A DNA stretch of 64,000 bases from Diphasiastrum complanatum (lineage: Eukaryota > Streptophyta > Lycopodiopsida > Lycopodiales > Lycopodiaceae), in assembly GCA_029204225.1 (NCBI GenBank), contig CM055102.1:63113000-63176999 (forward strand). Direction: 5' to 3'. Positions 1 through 12,639 of the stretch are shown here, piece by piece (position 1 is the stretch's first letter; the number at the start of each line of letters is the position of its first letter). The notes beneath the pieces were generated by a model. The model ran no database searches, was not told the origin of the DNA, and worked only from the letters and a program-made list of their open reading frames with translations. The position numbers and the translations under genes were made by a program.

Positions 1-611
1 TCGCCAGGTCTCAGCTACCCTCTACCAGCACGAGCCAAGCACAATGCCCAGCACGTGGTGGTGGCCCTGAGACCGGTCAGTCTATGTTTGAATGTAACCT
101 CTTCCAAATCTAACTAAAGTTGATCCTTGGATATGATTACCATTTCGGTTTCGCCTCCGAGACTGGTTCCAAGTGGGAAGGACCCTTACTACAACCTTTT
201 TGTGTTGCCGGAGCCTAAGGGTCCACGTCACCGACGTGTGGCTTGCCGCTATGCCAAATGGTCAGTTTGGCGACCAATATGCCTTGGGTTTCATGTGTGG
301 CTTGTCTTTGCTTGGTTACCTTTTGGGGACGGATTCTGAGGTGGCTTTCGGGTTGGTTGGGATCCAGTTTTCTTAAGTCTGAATTGGTTAAGCTTGCTAC
401 GTTCTCAGAGTTGGCTTTTATGTAAGTGCATGATGGATGAATGCTAGACTTAAGCGCGTGTTGGGGAAACTGCACAAGTCCAAGCGCCCTTTGAGGCGTC
501 GGCGCAACAATATTGCCACGGACATTGCCACGCGAGGGCCGTCGGGTCAAATTTGGTCCCCGTCTTATGTGCATGGCAATGGGCGTGGCAATGGGCCTAT
601 ATTTGTAGTGT
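1..611. other. unassigned window edge
   Basis: No gene is recognised. The reading frames here overlap on both strands and match no family I know. An 8-bp inverted pair (GGTCTCAG at 7-14 and CTGAGACC at 67-74) could form a hairpin. Homology to the RNase locus begins only at about 612, so this stretch is foreign to that gene. Confidence 0.4.
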
Positions 612-925
612 GAATTAGGGCTAATGAAGTTGACTCGTGCATGCACTGTTTATATCTCAAAGGCATTAATTACTCTATCTGGACCTGCGCGACTTATTTT
701 CAGAAAAGAATTAATGTGATATATTCTCTTTCAGGTATCTGATATAGTGAGTCAGTTACAAACAAGTTGGGATTCACTTGCATGCCCTAGCAGCAATGGC
801 ACAAGCTTTTGGACCCATGAGTGGGACAAGCACGGAACATGCGCCGAGTCTCTATTTAGCCAGCACGCATACTTTCAAAGTGTTTTGAACTTGCGAGCTC
901 CGTTAATCCACTGGGAGGTCTCAAC
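612..925 (+). pseudogene. RNS1-like RNase T2 pseudogene, 5' part (intron 2 end and exon 3 start)
   Basis: Broken copy of the S-like RNase that is intact at 60264-61442. Intron 2 sequence matches from about 612, the splice acceptor CAG ends at 734, and the exon then reads VSDIVSQLQTSW, CPSSNGTSF and the second RNase T2 active-site block FWTHEWDKHGTC. After LNLR a single-base deletion near 895 (GCGAGC against GCGAAGC in the intact copy) shifts the frame. Matching exon sequence stops near 925. Exons 1 and 2 are absent from the window. The rest of exon 3 lies 18 kb away at 19151-19345 in the same orientation. It cannot make an active enzyme because the first active-site block (HGLWP) is missing. 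Confidence 0.9.
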
Positions 926-1139
926 GCTGCACATTAGGAGGATGCTAGCATATTTTTCTCAAAGTTACAATTAGTAAATGCATACATATTCATATCTGAG
1001 GATCGTGTCATCATTCCAAATCTACCTACCCGTAGTTTGTGGCCATCTCACATTGTCTTGCACCTTGCCCTACCTTCTCAGCGGCTAACATTGTTCCTAA
1101 CCGCTGTTGCCAATGTGTTTAGGCATAGCAACAAATATG

Positions 1140-1450
1140 GTGGATCAGGCCCCGATCGGTAGCCACCATCAAAGCATGCAACGACATCAACAATAGTATC
1201 ATAGCATGCTATATCAGTATCAAGGACCATATTAGCCGCAACCTGTATAAGTGAATCAACATTAGTAGGAACCTATGTGACTCTGACTCACTATGGGATA
1301 CAATGACGAGCTCAAGTAGATTAATAACTATCTCAAGTAAATCAGGCAAGTCGCTCACATTGTGTGATATAAAATCATCCTCATGTGTATCGCTAGCAAT
1401 GTATGACACTATCTCTATTTGTCCTTCACAAGAAAATGGAACCTCACATA
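1140..1450 (-). repeat. gag-spacer-like repeat, copy of 37085-37386
   Basis: This block is almost identical to 37085-37386 in the same orientation. On the minus strand both read words such as VPFSCEGQIEIVSYIASD and DDFISHN. The related tandem units at 39297-39618 lie in the debris of a copia leader and gag region, so this is probably a fragment of the same element family. No complete gene is present. 926-1139 and 1500-3039 hold no gene that I can support. Confidence 0.6.
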
Positions 1451-3039
1451 TGGAAGAATGCTCAGGAGGGGAATCGGAAGGAGTAGAAACTCTCAAGACC
1501 TATGATACCACTCGTAAGAGTGAGAGGAGGAACAAATGCATAATCATCATCGAAATTTATAGAAGGCGAAAGTACAGGTAAGAAAGTCATGCCACTCAGA
1601 GATAGGCAGATGAGAATGGACATAGACAAACCCACTTCGACCTAGCAAAACCCTTTAAAAGAAACATTGCATCAAGAATCTTAATAAGGACTTGGACAAG
1701 TTGGCCGAGAAGAGAAGTATCAAAGTAAACACTGAAGACGTGTGACCCATATGTCGAACATATGTTCAGATGTTTATCACTATTAAAATAAAATGATAAA
1801 ATTAAAGAGACTGAAAATCACAATTCATGATAAAAAATAAAATTAAAAGTAATCGAAAATAATACGTAACCCAATGATCCAAATAATTTGGATTTTATTT
1901 ATTTATTTTTATAATGGAATGTAAGCAAATGATGACCAAACAAAAAATTGAAAAACGAAATCAATGATAAAAATGAACTATGGAATTGAAACACAAATGG
2001 AACGAAAAATAACTAAGAAATAAAGAAAGACAAAATGCAAAATGCGATGGAAAACACAAACTACAAAATGGAATGAAAATAACAAGACAACAGCCACAGG
2101 CAAAAAGTAAAGCCAGGCAAGACGCTAATGAAGTGGACGAACTGAAGGAGAGGACATAAGTCATCACAACAGTTATGCCAATGAAAAGATGTGACAAAGT
2201 CTGTTAAAGAAAAAAAAAGAGAAATGACAAATAATGTAAGTAGCACCTCGAAACTACAATCGAAAACATGCTGAAAACAGTAGTAAAATGGAGAGATATC
2301 GGGCAGCCACCAAATAGAGATAAGAGGGGCCTGCAAAACAACCAAATAATGAGAGAAAGAACTAGCAAGTAGTGGAGTATATGGCTGGAAAATGGATAGC
2401 CAAGTAAGGAAGGTGAGTGCCAAAAAGAGAGGGTTGCAGCTAGCAAGCAAGCTAGAAAATCAATAGAAAGAAGGTGGAGACAATGCAAGGAGGGGTGGGC
2501 TGGGAAATAGTACAAATAGATTGAGTTGTGGACAACAAGCAACAACTAAAGTAGGGTGTTGGAAGTAAGTGATGGTGGGTTGAAATTGGCACTAGGTGGG
2601 CAGTAGGTAGGGTGCCAATCCTCCAAACAATAGTGACTCTTACAATTGTGAACATAGTAGCATATGCGTCAAATTTATATGCATAGTATAGTACCTGATT
2701 ATGTGTTGAAGATTCTTCCTGAGAGGTAGTCACGATCATCCTTCTAATATGAGAACATTTAGTAATTTGCAATAAGTTGAGCTTGTATCCATATGATTTT
2801 ACAGCATACACCTACCTATGATAATGGTGTTTGCCCAAAATGGCTGGGGCAAAAGCTTGATGTCTACAACAAATGGCCCATAGCATAATGGTTTAAACAA
2901 AGCTGTATAAAAACTGATAGTACATAGTACCATAAAGTGAAGCAAGTTTTAGAAAACTCGTTGTTACCTGCCAGCATCACACAAAACAAAATCGCACGAG
3001 TTAGGTCGATGAGGAAGACAGGTGTCATAGTTGAGCATT

Positions 3040-3653
3040 AGTTGTAAACATTTGGAATGTCTTGCCTTATATGCATGAAAACCATTAATTTGCCTTATAT
3101 GCATGTCAACTATTGATGCAATTGATGGATGCCATCTTTGCCATCAAGAAGGTAAATTGGAGCGATATCACTTTGAAAATGTTAGAAATTTGAATGAACC
3201 ATGTAGAAGATCAAGTGTGCTATGAAGATGATTTGGCCACCCTCAAACTCCCCTCCAATTATCTCAATAGGATAGATGCTTGCTGAAAAATTATGGTAGA
3301 ACCACCCCTTATTTCTCTGGAAAAGCATCACAATATGAAATGCTACAAGTACAAGTTCTTAGCACTGACACAACTAAGAGTTGGGAATAAGCAAGTAATC
3401 TAGATCAATCAAAAACAAAAGATGGAATAAAAGATTCATTGCAAGAAATCTATTTGTGAAATTAGAATATATCCAATTTCACAAATTTATATAGAGAAAG
3501 TCAATGATGTCATAAGTTAAAGCTTAGAAACAATATAAGAGCAACTTAAAAAGTCAAAGGATCTAAGTCAAAACAATAATATAAAATTCAATAAACAAAA
3601 AAATCTTAGCCTAACAAATTGCTTGTCTCATCAATATCCAAGCATAAGTTGCT
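3040..3653 (+). repeat. about 610-bp repeat, inverted partner at 32872-33480
   Basis: This segment is the reverse complement of 32872-33480 with only scattered differences and small indels. The partner ends directly at a (GA)n array. No coding frame persists through either copy. The family is unknown; a non-autonomous transposon fragment is the simplest reading. Confidence 0.8.
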
Positions 3654-5269
3654 AATTGGATTTTAAAACAATCCGAATTCTTCTGGTTAGACCAGACCCC
3701 AATGTTGACTAAGAATCAAAAGACAACCAATAAGAAAGAAAAAATAATAATACTTCAAATAAAAATTATAATTAATAAATTTATAAATCTGATCAAAAAT
3801 AAAAATAAAATAAACAAGAACAAGGGCCATAATATGTATACGAGTTACCGAATCAAATACAAAATACTAAAAACAAAGCACGCTCCTTAGCTCCCCACTT
3901 TTTGGACCATTATTAATCGTCTTAAACATACCATAAATACCAAAGACAAAACCAAAAGAGTCTAGTAACAAAATGATTAGGTCTACAAAAGCATCTCTAC
4001 TATTACAAAGACCAGAAAACCTGTAGAAATGATCACTCCGTATTTAAAAAAATCTACAATATTTGAAAAAATATGAGACATGCGAATTATGTTCTAGTTA
4101 TTGTATTCTGGGTGCAGCCTTTTTCAAAAATGTCAACCAATAAACCTGAACTAGCCAGGCTTATAGACAGGTCTAACAAATTGCATTTATCATTACTAGT
4201 TGTACAATTAAGTCCACATGAGCCTTTAGGATTGTTTCTCCACCAAAAAACGTCATATAGAAAACTACCAAAATTAGAAAGATCAAGTGATCTATATATC
4301 TTCTAACATGAGTTGAATCATGCAATAAGATGGGACAAGTACCGCAAGAAACTAATCTTTGAATAAATTCAAATTCATAACAGAAAATAAAAGCTAGCTA
4401 GATGAACAGCACAATTGGTAACCATGGGTATACCTATCATTTGTTGAAAAAGCGAATAACCTAGAGAAATATGCAAGTTATCCAAGAGAAAGTACAACCA
4501 AAAACAAACATCTTCAACATCAACTATTTTAGTAAATCTTTTCTTCTTTGAATCGACATCTTGATTCTTATTCTCAAGCCAACAAAACTCAAAATGAAAA
4601 GCATTCTTTCAACCTTTAAAGCTTTGCATCGAGTGTCCTTTAGTGTCTTGCTAAAAACATCTCGAATTAGCTTGTTAACACGAAACTTTAAATCTTCCAA
4701 AATAAAATAAAAATAAATAAGAACAAAGATCATAATATGTATACGAGTTACCGAAACAAAGACAAACGATTCACTGCAAAATAACCATTTAAGAGCAGGA
4801 TCAAAACAATAATACCAATGCCATGATTCATGCTGTGCAGAAATGGTTATTCAACATAGTTATCTTCACAACTTCACTCCCAACATGTCCAATCTAGCTT
4901 CCATGTTTAGATTTCATTCGAGTGGCTCTCAGTTGTTCATAAACTTTATCCTAAACCCTAAAACAAAAAGAGATAGAAAATCGCTCAAAGATGAGGATGA
5001 TGGGGGGTTGATAGCTTCCTAATTCACCATGCTGCAAATCTAAATCTGATAGATTGGAATGGGCTAGGAGTTTAATTTTTTTTGTTTCAATAAGCATATA
5101 TGAAGTGCTTTCAACATATATCATTTGCTCTGCTAGAGAATCAACCGCAAAACTATTTGAACCTCTAAAATCGTCACACAGAGATTCGTTAGGCCGATCA
5201 GTAAAGAATGAGCTCCACATTGCAATTGTATGTCAAAATAACTAGAAATCAGCTGTGTAACACCATCTC
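3654..5269. other. AT-rich flank downstream of RPS7, with a 37-bp direct repeat
   Basis: No gene is seen. A stretch of about 37 bp (core ATAATATGTATACGAGTTAC) occurs near 3830-3860 and again near 4730-4757, both followed by CGAA. The proximal part (about 5000-5269) should contain the RPS7 3' UTR. Confidence 0.45.
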
Positions 5270-8107
5270 TCAAGCAGCAACAGCTTCTAGCACTGGATAC
5301 TCAAAGACCACCTCTTTGCCAGTTAATCGCTTGTATACTCCTCCATATGTATCCAATTTGACTTCGGTGCTATTGCGCTCTTTTGGGTCCAGGTATACCT
5401 AAACGCACAAAGAACATGATTAATTACCAAAACATGATTAATTACCAAAACAATGGCCTGAGACCATACAGACTCCAAAGCTTTGAAACTGTGGAGAAGA
5501 TCATTGTTGACTGATTATATGCATATCTTTGCAACTTTATTAAAATTATCTATGCACCTTTGCAAACATTGTCAGAACCAACCCTGCAACTGTTGCCAAA
5601 CGTTTTCACTATATCAGTAAGTCAAACTAATACAAGAAAAAGCAGCCCACACATACCCGCATGATTCTAGAACCATCAAGGCGATATCGAACACGTTTTC
5701 CAACAATCTCTGTTGGATACACAAGATCCTCCAAAATGGCATCATGCACGGCAGTCAAAGTGCGACTGCGAGGACGAGTAGCAGCAGATCCTTTCTTTGG
5801 AGGCCTTAAAATACGCCTTGTAGCAATAATGATGACATCCTGAACAAGCCTAACGGCTATCAAGCAACAAAGAAATTTTGGGGCAAAAAGCAATGCTAGA
5901 TTCTGTGTGATATGAAGAATCAAAGCCAAAAGAATGACAAACCTTGCCACTGAACTTCTTCTCCAGCTCACGGACTAGCCTTGTATGAATTTTCTGGAAA
6001 GATTTCCTCAAACGATAAGGGACGTGAATAACAATAGCCTTTTTGTTGTTTGCAACATCAACCTCCCTGCCACAACAAAGCCAAGAAGCTCAACACTCTT
6101 CTGTGGAAGCTTTGCAATAGAGCATCAGCTTTGGAAATTTTTTATGGTGAAATGTAAGTCATTTCTTTGAAAACAGTCCCATACTTGGCTGAGTTGATAT
6201 ACAAGTCGCGCAAATCGCTTCGGAGTTCCTGGTTGGTATTTTCAAGATCAAATAGAGCCTGCAAAAAAAATCACAGAAGGTTTTATACATCTAAAAACAG
6301 GTCAAAGATCAAAAGTGAAAGGTAAAGCTTATGAGAAACATTATTTATTTTAGTCATTCTAGGAATGGATCGTGATCGTGACAAGGACCTTGTGGAGTTG
6401 ATACACAAATGTATTTCTTCAAATAGCCTGAGTGCTATTCAAAATCTTTTCTTACAAAAAAAAGTTGAGGACAAATTCAATTTTGAAGTCAATTTGAAAT
6501 GTATGAGATAAAAATAAACTAAGACCCTTGCAAGCATGCAAGGCTCAAGCTATTACCATATAAGAGAGCTAGCTTCAGAGCCTCTGTAACCATCCTGACA
6601 GTTTGATTATTGACCACTGACCATTTACCCTTTCTACCCTTTCAATGTGGCCAAAATTTTATGTATATGAATACCAAATAATTGCGATTTTGCTCTCGCA
6701 ATACAGTTATTTCAGAGGCTTCACTGCTGGTCTTAAAAGCCCAGACCGAGTTTGCCATAACAAATAATGAATAATAAGCGATCTGATACAAGCAAATTCA
6801 GCATCAATAGAAGAGTCACTCTGACAAAGAGGTTTCAACGTTCACAAAAAGCTTCAAATTAGGCATACAGTACAGTGTCGCAGTAGATGCTTACAACACT
6901 ATCATAAAGTTGGTTAATCCAAAAGTAAAAATGAAGTGACAAAATCATACAAAGTGACATGCTAGGTCCGGTAGGGGCTGATTAACTTTATGTGGTCCTC
7001 ATGGCAACCTACAAGGAAGCTACTATACGACATAACATCAATATCCAGACAACTCTCCAATAATTGCAGATGTCGAGTGCTATTCTAAATGGCAGCATAT
7101 AATAATCTGATAATTCGAGTGGAATACTCCAGAAGTTTCCAAGCATAATGTTAACATTACTTGGGGGCAAGGGTGGCAGTGGGACATATGATGCCAGGTG
7201 GCTAACGAAAAGCCCTAAGGAGGGTGGAAGGTGAGCTTGCTGAGGCCCTTGCAAGATGACAGAAGAATGTCAGGAGAGAGGTGGCTACATGTCTGGAAGA
7301 ATGAGGGCCCAATGCTGATATCAGCATAACATATAGCTACAGATGGCAGTTAGGAGCTAGGACCCAAGGGAGGTGAAACGTGTAACAGGGACCATGGAAG
7401 GGTTAGACAGTATGCAACCAAAGCATTGTTCTGTAGCATAAGCAATTGGCACTACATACTGTACTTTTTTAAAATTGTAAGATACATTTTTCAAAAAAAA
7501 ATTGAAGCCTGGTAGAGGAACTTCCATAGACCCCCACAGTCCAATGGTTCCTTAGTGCACATTTAGACATACAGATCTAAGTTTGAGGATGCTTCTGCTA
7601 CCATAGTTCCAACTTCCGAAGCATATTTCCAGCAGAATCGAGGCTTCCATAGTGGATTTCCAGCAGGATCGGGATTTTCAACAGAACTGGCAAGATTTGG
7701 GTATGAAGAGAGTTCTGTACCAGTTTAGCATATCCATTAGAAAGTAGGAGAACCCTAACGGTTCCATTAGAAGCAACTTTTTTAGAGTTTCGACAATGTA
7801 GACTATAATTAATCAACAATCAATCTTGAATCCCAACTCAAGGGTCAAAACTTACGAGTCCCACCTAGTACCTATTGTCATGATCCATACAACATTTTGG
7901 GGTGGAATTTATTCTAGCCTTGTATTATGGCAAAAACAAGTGCTTTTTTTTAATGTTTAGGCAAAGTCACAGTTTCATCGAATCGCGTTTCAATCAAAGA
8001 ACTCCCATTTCCAAACAGACCGCTCAAATCGGATTCTGCTGTTCGAATCGGCCTGCTGAAAACCCGTGCCTGTTGCCCAAAAACTGGATTTTCTCACGAG
8101 AGAGACC

Positions 8108-8185
<78 letters not shown>

Positions 8186-8927
8186 TTGTCCGTGCCACGT
8201 GGAGAAAGTGTACTATGTACATTGTAATATCATTTATGACATACATAGATAGGTCACAGAAGTACCATGTGGCATGTAAATGATCTACATTGTAAGTGCA
8301 TCTAGCACTTGTTTATGCCATAATAGATTATAGAAGGCTAGAAATAAAATCCACAAAAAAGAAACCCTAAAACCGTTTCGCCAATTCTTTCCCGTTTCAA
8401 ACCCTTTTCAAAAAGGTGTTTCGAAAAGGTCCATGACATATTGCCGCAAAGTAGATTACATCCAATGAAATTCCACCGTTCGAAACGCAATTTCCTTGAA
8501 TGAAACGTGTTTAAGTGAAACTATGCTTCCAAGGTTCTATAAACTAAGGCAAAATGCAGAAGGCCAAAATGTGTAACTTCCTAGACACTTTGGACAAATT
8601 TACATATTCAAACTCCAAGCCTGTGCAACAGCCTACAAAGCAATTAAATTGGCATGCAAAAAATTCATGCTGGCTATTTTAGAGTATTAAAATTTAAGAT
8701 ATAGAGCACAATTCTTAAGATGACAAAAAATTCACATTACAAATACGAAAAATAAAACAAACATCAGTAGAATCACCCTCTTTAACTCAAGTGTTTTGCT
8801 TCAGGAAAAGGTACATTCATCAAGACAAACAGGACGCAGAGGCACTACTCACCTGAGCAACAGATTCCTCAAACTCTTCGGGCTCGAGGCCCTTCTCCTT
8901 CTGAATCTTTCTGCGAGCAGTAAACAT
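5270..8927 (-). CDS. RPS7: 40S ribosomal protein S7 (eS7), five coding exons
   Basis: Structural protein of the small cytosolic ribosomal subunit. Coding exons on the minus strand are 8927-8853, 6258-6185, 6066-5943, 5839-5657 and 5398-5270 (75, 74, 124, 183 and 129 nt). All junctions are GT-AG and the reading frame is continuous, giving 194 aa plus TGA; plant eS7 is about 190 aa. The N-terminus reads [20 protein letters not shown]. Later diagnostic blocks are [77 protein letters not shown] and the C-terminus [13 protein letters not shown]. The start is the first ATG after a 20-nt leader (8947-8928) that follows an AG acceptor. Introns 1 and 3-4 are short to moderate; the intron between 8853 and 6258 is 2.6 kb. 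No inactivating change is visible, so this is probably a working gene within repeat-rich DNA. Confidence 0.97.
8110..8183. repeat. (GA)n microsatellite in RPS7 intron 1
   Basis: 74 bp of perfect GA repeats inside the RPS7 intron between exons 8927-8853 and 6258-6185. The Arg-Glu frame through it is an artefact of the repeat. Confidence 0.98.
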
Positions 8928-11900
8928 GATTGATGGCGGTGCCGCTCCTACACACCAAAACTTGATTATATTTGAAGTTTCAAAAAGATCAGTGACTGTT
9001 TGATCATAAAACCTACGAAGGCAACAAGAGAAAATAACAATTGCCAGCTAGTCTACATAACTTTTCCAGTATGATCTTGAAAAAGCAAAAAAACTAAATA
9101 TCAACACTGCCTCATTTCGACCTCAATTGAGTATTGGAACCCGACACTTAGGCCATTAATCACAGACATAATTTAACAACAGGGCCCCAACTTATGCCTA
9201 TTTCACGAAGTAAATGATAACAGTACATCAACATAGACACAACCGATTAGAGCTTGACAAAATGATCGTACTTTTCCAGCACTTCCTCAATAATTATTTT
9301 ATTTGACAACATGTAACACACAAGAATATACACAAAATGTACAGTTTACGTTAATCTTGATGAAGATCCATATGAAGACCAACAGCATCTTCACAAATTC
9401 ATGAAGCACTCTTGAATACAAAATGCTAATTTGCATGAGTGCAGCCCATCATCTTCAGAGACCAAACAAAACTTGTAACGCTTGCAGCCTCCAATCAAGA
9501 ATTACAAACTCCTTTACTACAATCAAGTTCAGCTTACAGATGCTAGCCACCACTTCACAACCTGAACAATTGTAGTAGCCATCGCATCATCCAAAACCTT
9601 CAAACCAACTTTGTTGCTAAGCATCACTGAAGTTTTCTCACTAACCGACACAACTGGACTATCCATAAGTTTGGGTCTACTCTTACCATAACCACCGCTA
9701 CATTATGCAAAAGTGTCATGTAAACAACAAGAAATTCTCAATCTTTTATATACTACAGAGACTCACATTGGTAAGCCCATATTAATGGCTTCTTTGACTT
9801 CATATTCACAAACTTCAACCTCTTTGAACAGTCCTCACCATATTTTTCTTCATCGCTTTTCAAAAGTCTTCTATTTCTTATATACACTTGTCTTAACAAC
9901 CTCTGATAATGGAGATTATAAGCATCAGTTCGAGCATGTTATTCTCTTCTTTTTCACACGCCTCAATAGCACTGTTGCACAATCATACAAAATTGTTCTT
10001 AATTCACACAATTTCTCTTCTTTTTCAAAAACTCAACGGTACCGTGTACATGGTCATAGAGAATTGTTCTCAATTCAACACAATGTTCTCTTCTTTATTG
10101 TCACACACTACTACTTAATCATATCAAGTTGTTAGTTTCTCAGAGAGTGTTGTTCATCCAAGAACACCTTTTAAACCCCTCAAAAACATCATCAGTCAAC
10201 AACTCCAGCATAACAACTAATTTTGAAACTTGCATAAAGTCTTTTTGGTAGTGCACAAGCACCAAAACTATTGAAGGAGACTTTCTTGTAACTTTATTAT
10301 TGACTATACAACCACATGTATATCTGTACGGGACACATTTACTTTCCCAATTGCTAGTGTAACATGACCCAGTTCAATACACAATACAACCTACAATAGA
10401 ACTTTCATCTATGAGCTGAAAATGATTTTGTGATCTGTGAACAATAAACATTGTGGGGGGCTCGTAAGGACTTCTGCAGCCTGCTAACACCTAGTATGGT
10501 CTGATTTCGACATGCAGTGATTCAGATCATTTAAACTGATTACTACTTCCTTTGAATGTTATTACAGTACAACCTGCTTTCCTCCTCCTTTTTGCGGGTA
10601 TGGCCAGTCTATAGCCTGCAACTTGGTGTTACAGTCTGTAGAATGTCTGTTACTGCTGCTGTAAATTATAGCAATCTCATCTAAGCTGATATACACTATT
10701 GCATAGAAGCAACAACAAGGGCATGTTCACTGGTTCATAATCCACCGCTGTTCCTGTTGTTTGGCTGGAAGGCTTCTCGTGATGTCTTTCATTTCTGAGA
10801 CTCGATATAGTAATGAGATTCCACAACGGATATTGTTTTTGCTTGAAGGGGCATCAGATTCTTAGCTTGAATTCCATGTTAAATCAACCTCCCTTCTTTA
10901 ATGATTGATTGGCTCCTTTTCATGAGAAAGAAACCAACAGTTTAGTTGAAGATATGAAAGCAATGATGGTACACTTTTCAAATTGTTTGCAGTGTAGATA
11001 AGCATCTAGAAAAACCTCTCAATCATACTCAACTCCCAGTAGATCTACAGAATCTAAGAATATTTTATTGAATTTACTTACTGTACATCTTTTAGATGTA
11101 TGATAAACTATTTTGATTTGAATTTCAATGTAGATAGATTGACTCACAACATCATCTGTGGCCCTTAGCTCCTTAGTGTCACGTAAGAAAAAATCACTTT
11201 GGGTGTAATTTCTCCTTTTCTAACTTCCATCGCATCTCAATAACTACAATTTCAGATATTACCATGAAATCTTGTGCTCCTTGTTTTGTACATTATCTAA
11301 GAAGAAATAAATTAGCTAATAATTTCCTTGATGCAAGTCCAAAGTAACCGCAATGCAAACAAAGAGACAATCCTTTGGTTGATAGATAGTTTCTCTTCTG
11401 AAGTGCTGTACAGGGAATGGGAAGAGAGTGGTTGTTATTTGCCCGTATTGAACACAAAAGGAAATGAATACAATATAAAATGCATAAGAGCGAAGATTTC
11501 CGAATCGACTCAATTTTGAGTTTGGAGTCTGACTGGTGTTTATTTTAGGAAACTCGTTGAAAAAACTACTTGATTCAATTTCTAATAACAAAAGATGTCT
11601 ATTTGAATCAACTTGAAACTCTCACAAATGTGAGACAAAATATATAAATAGGCACTTATTTAGTTTCTCATTCTGACTTCCTTGACGGAGACTCACACAA
11701 AGCTACAAAAGGATGAAGCGCCATTAGAAAACCAAAGCCATCTGAAAGTGGATTGTTTACTACAAAGCCATTCTCTTGTCCCAGATGAGAAGTAGTAACA
11801 TATGCACCAGCAGTGTGGAAAATAATAGTTAGCAATAGAACTTCATACTTACCGAGACCATAACTCGAAAATATCTGAGTCATACAGAAGCAACCACTAA

Positions 11901-12437
11901 ATGAGATAACGTAAACCAAACGAACTCAAAGACAATGGAGGAACTTTTAGACTAGATGCTCACCCAACACGTGCCGGCATCTTCAGGTAAGATATCAAGG
12001 CGCAAACAAACATTTACACAACATTAACTATTCGACAGAAGTTCTTCAATAAATGACATGTTGGTAAAGAACTCCTTTCCTCAACTTGGGGCAGATGTTC
12101 TCCACTCAGTAACACATGTACAGATATAAGAGAAACTAAAACTATCCAAAACTAAAAAGCAAACTTCCCACATCACAAATCAGGTTAACTTGATCCGTTC
12201 TTACTCTAAGAAACTAGTGCAAGCCTCCTGTCAGAAGGTGAAAAAGTATCAATGCTTTCTTTACTTAGATCGAACTCAAGAAAAGCTCCCACAAACGCAT
12301 CCTTGAGGGTTAGTTAGGGTTTGGTCTAACAGAACAGTTTCGTCATAAAACAGAGCGTCAAAAACAATCGGAATGAATGTTTCTATGTAATAAACAGAAC
12401 GAATGCAAATGGTATATGATAAGGAAGAGCATGGAAC
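8928..12437 (-). other. probable 5' leader intron of RPS7
   Basis: Reading on the minus strand, the 20 nt before the RPS7 ATG (8947-8928) follow a TGTGTAG acceptor. A matching donor (AAG|GTTCC, exon end at 12438) lies below the promoter-like region at 12438-12560. This implies a leader intron of about 3.5 kb. No other gene is recognised inside; short frames at 9713-10135 and 11316-11919 have no family features. A second telo-box (AAACCCTAA on the minus strand) lies near 12311-12319. Confidence 0.5.
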
Positions 12438-12560
12438 CTTCACAGACGATCGACGAGGCGATCGGGTGAGTAGCAGAAGGGTTTAGGACGCCGTGGATCG
12501 CCAATGGAAGGCCGCACCCTAGAAGAAGAAGAAGAAGAAGGAAGAAAATATATGAATAAA
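12438..12560 (-). promoter_or_regulatory. putative RPS7 promoter and first leader exon
   Basis: On the minus strand a pyrimidine-rich (CTT)n tract (12522-12546) is followed by a telo-box-like CTAAACCCTT (about 12477-12486) and a leader ending at a possible splice donor (12438|12437). Telo-boxes and pyrimidine tracts are typical of plant ribosomal-protein gene promoters. The transcription start is inferred, not seen. Confidence 0.5.
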
Positions 12561-12639
12561 GGTTTGTAAAGCAAATAAACGGGGGAGATGATGCATTGGA
12601 CGGCTGAGATGTGGAATCATTCAACGGTGCAGATTTTAT

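Noticed and set aside
215-646. 143-codon minus-strand frame
   Set aside because: No domain, overlaps plus-strand frames, and its end runs into intron sequence of the RNase pseudogene.
2061-2811. Overlapping minus-strand frames of 113-129 codons
   Set aside because: Low-complexity, hydrophobic, mutually overlapping; no motif or splice support.
12358-12624. 88-codon minus-strand frame upstream of RPS7
   Set aside because: It runs through the promoter-like region and a (CTT)n tract giving poly-Leu; better read as leader or promoter.
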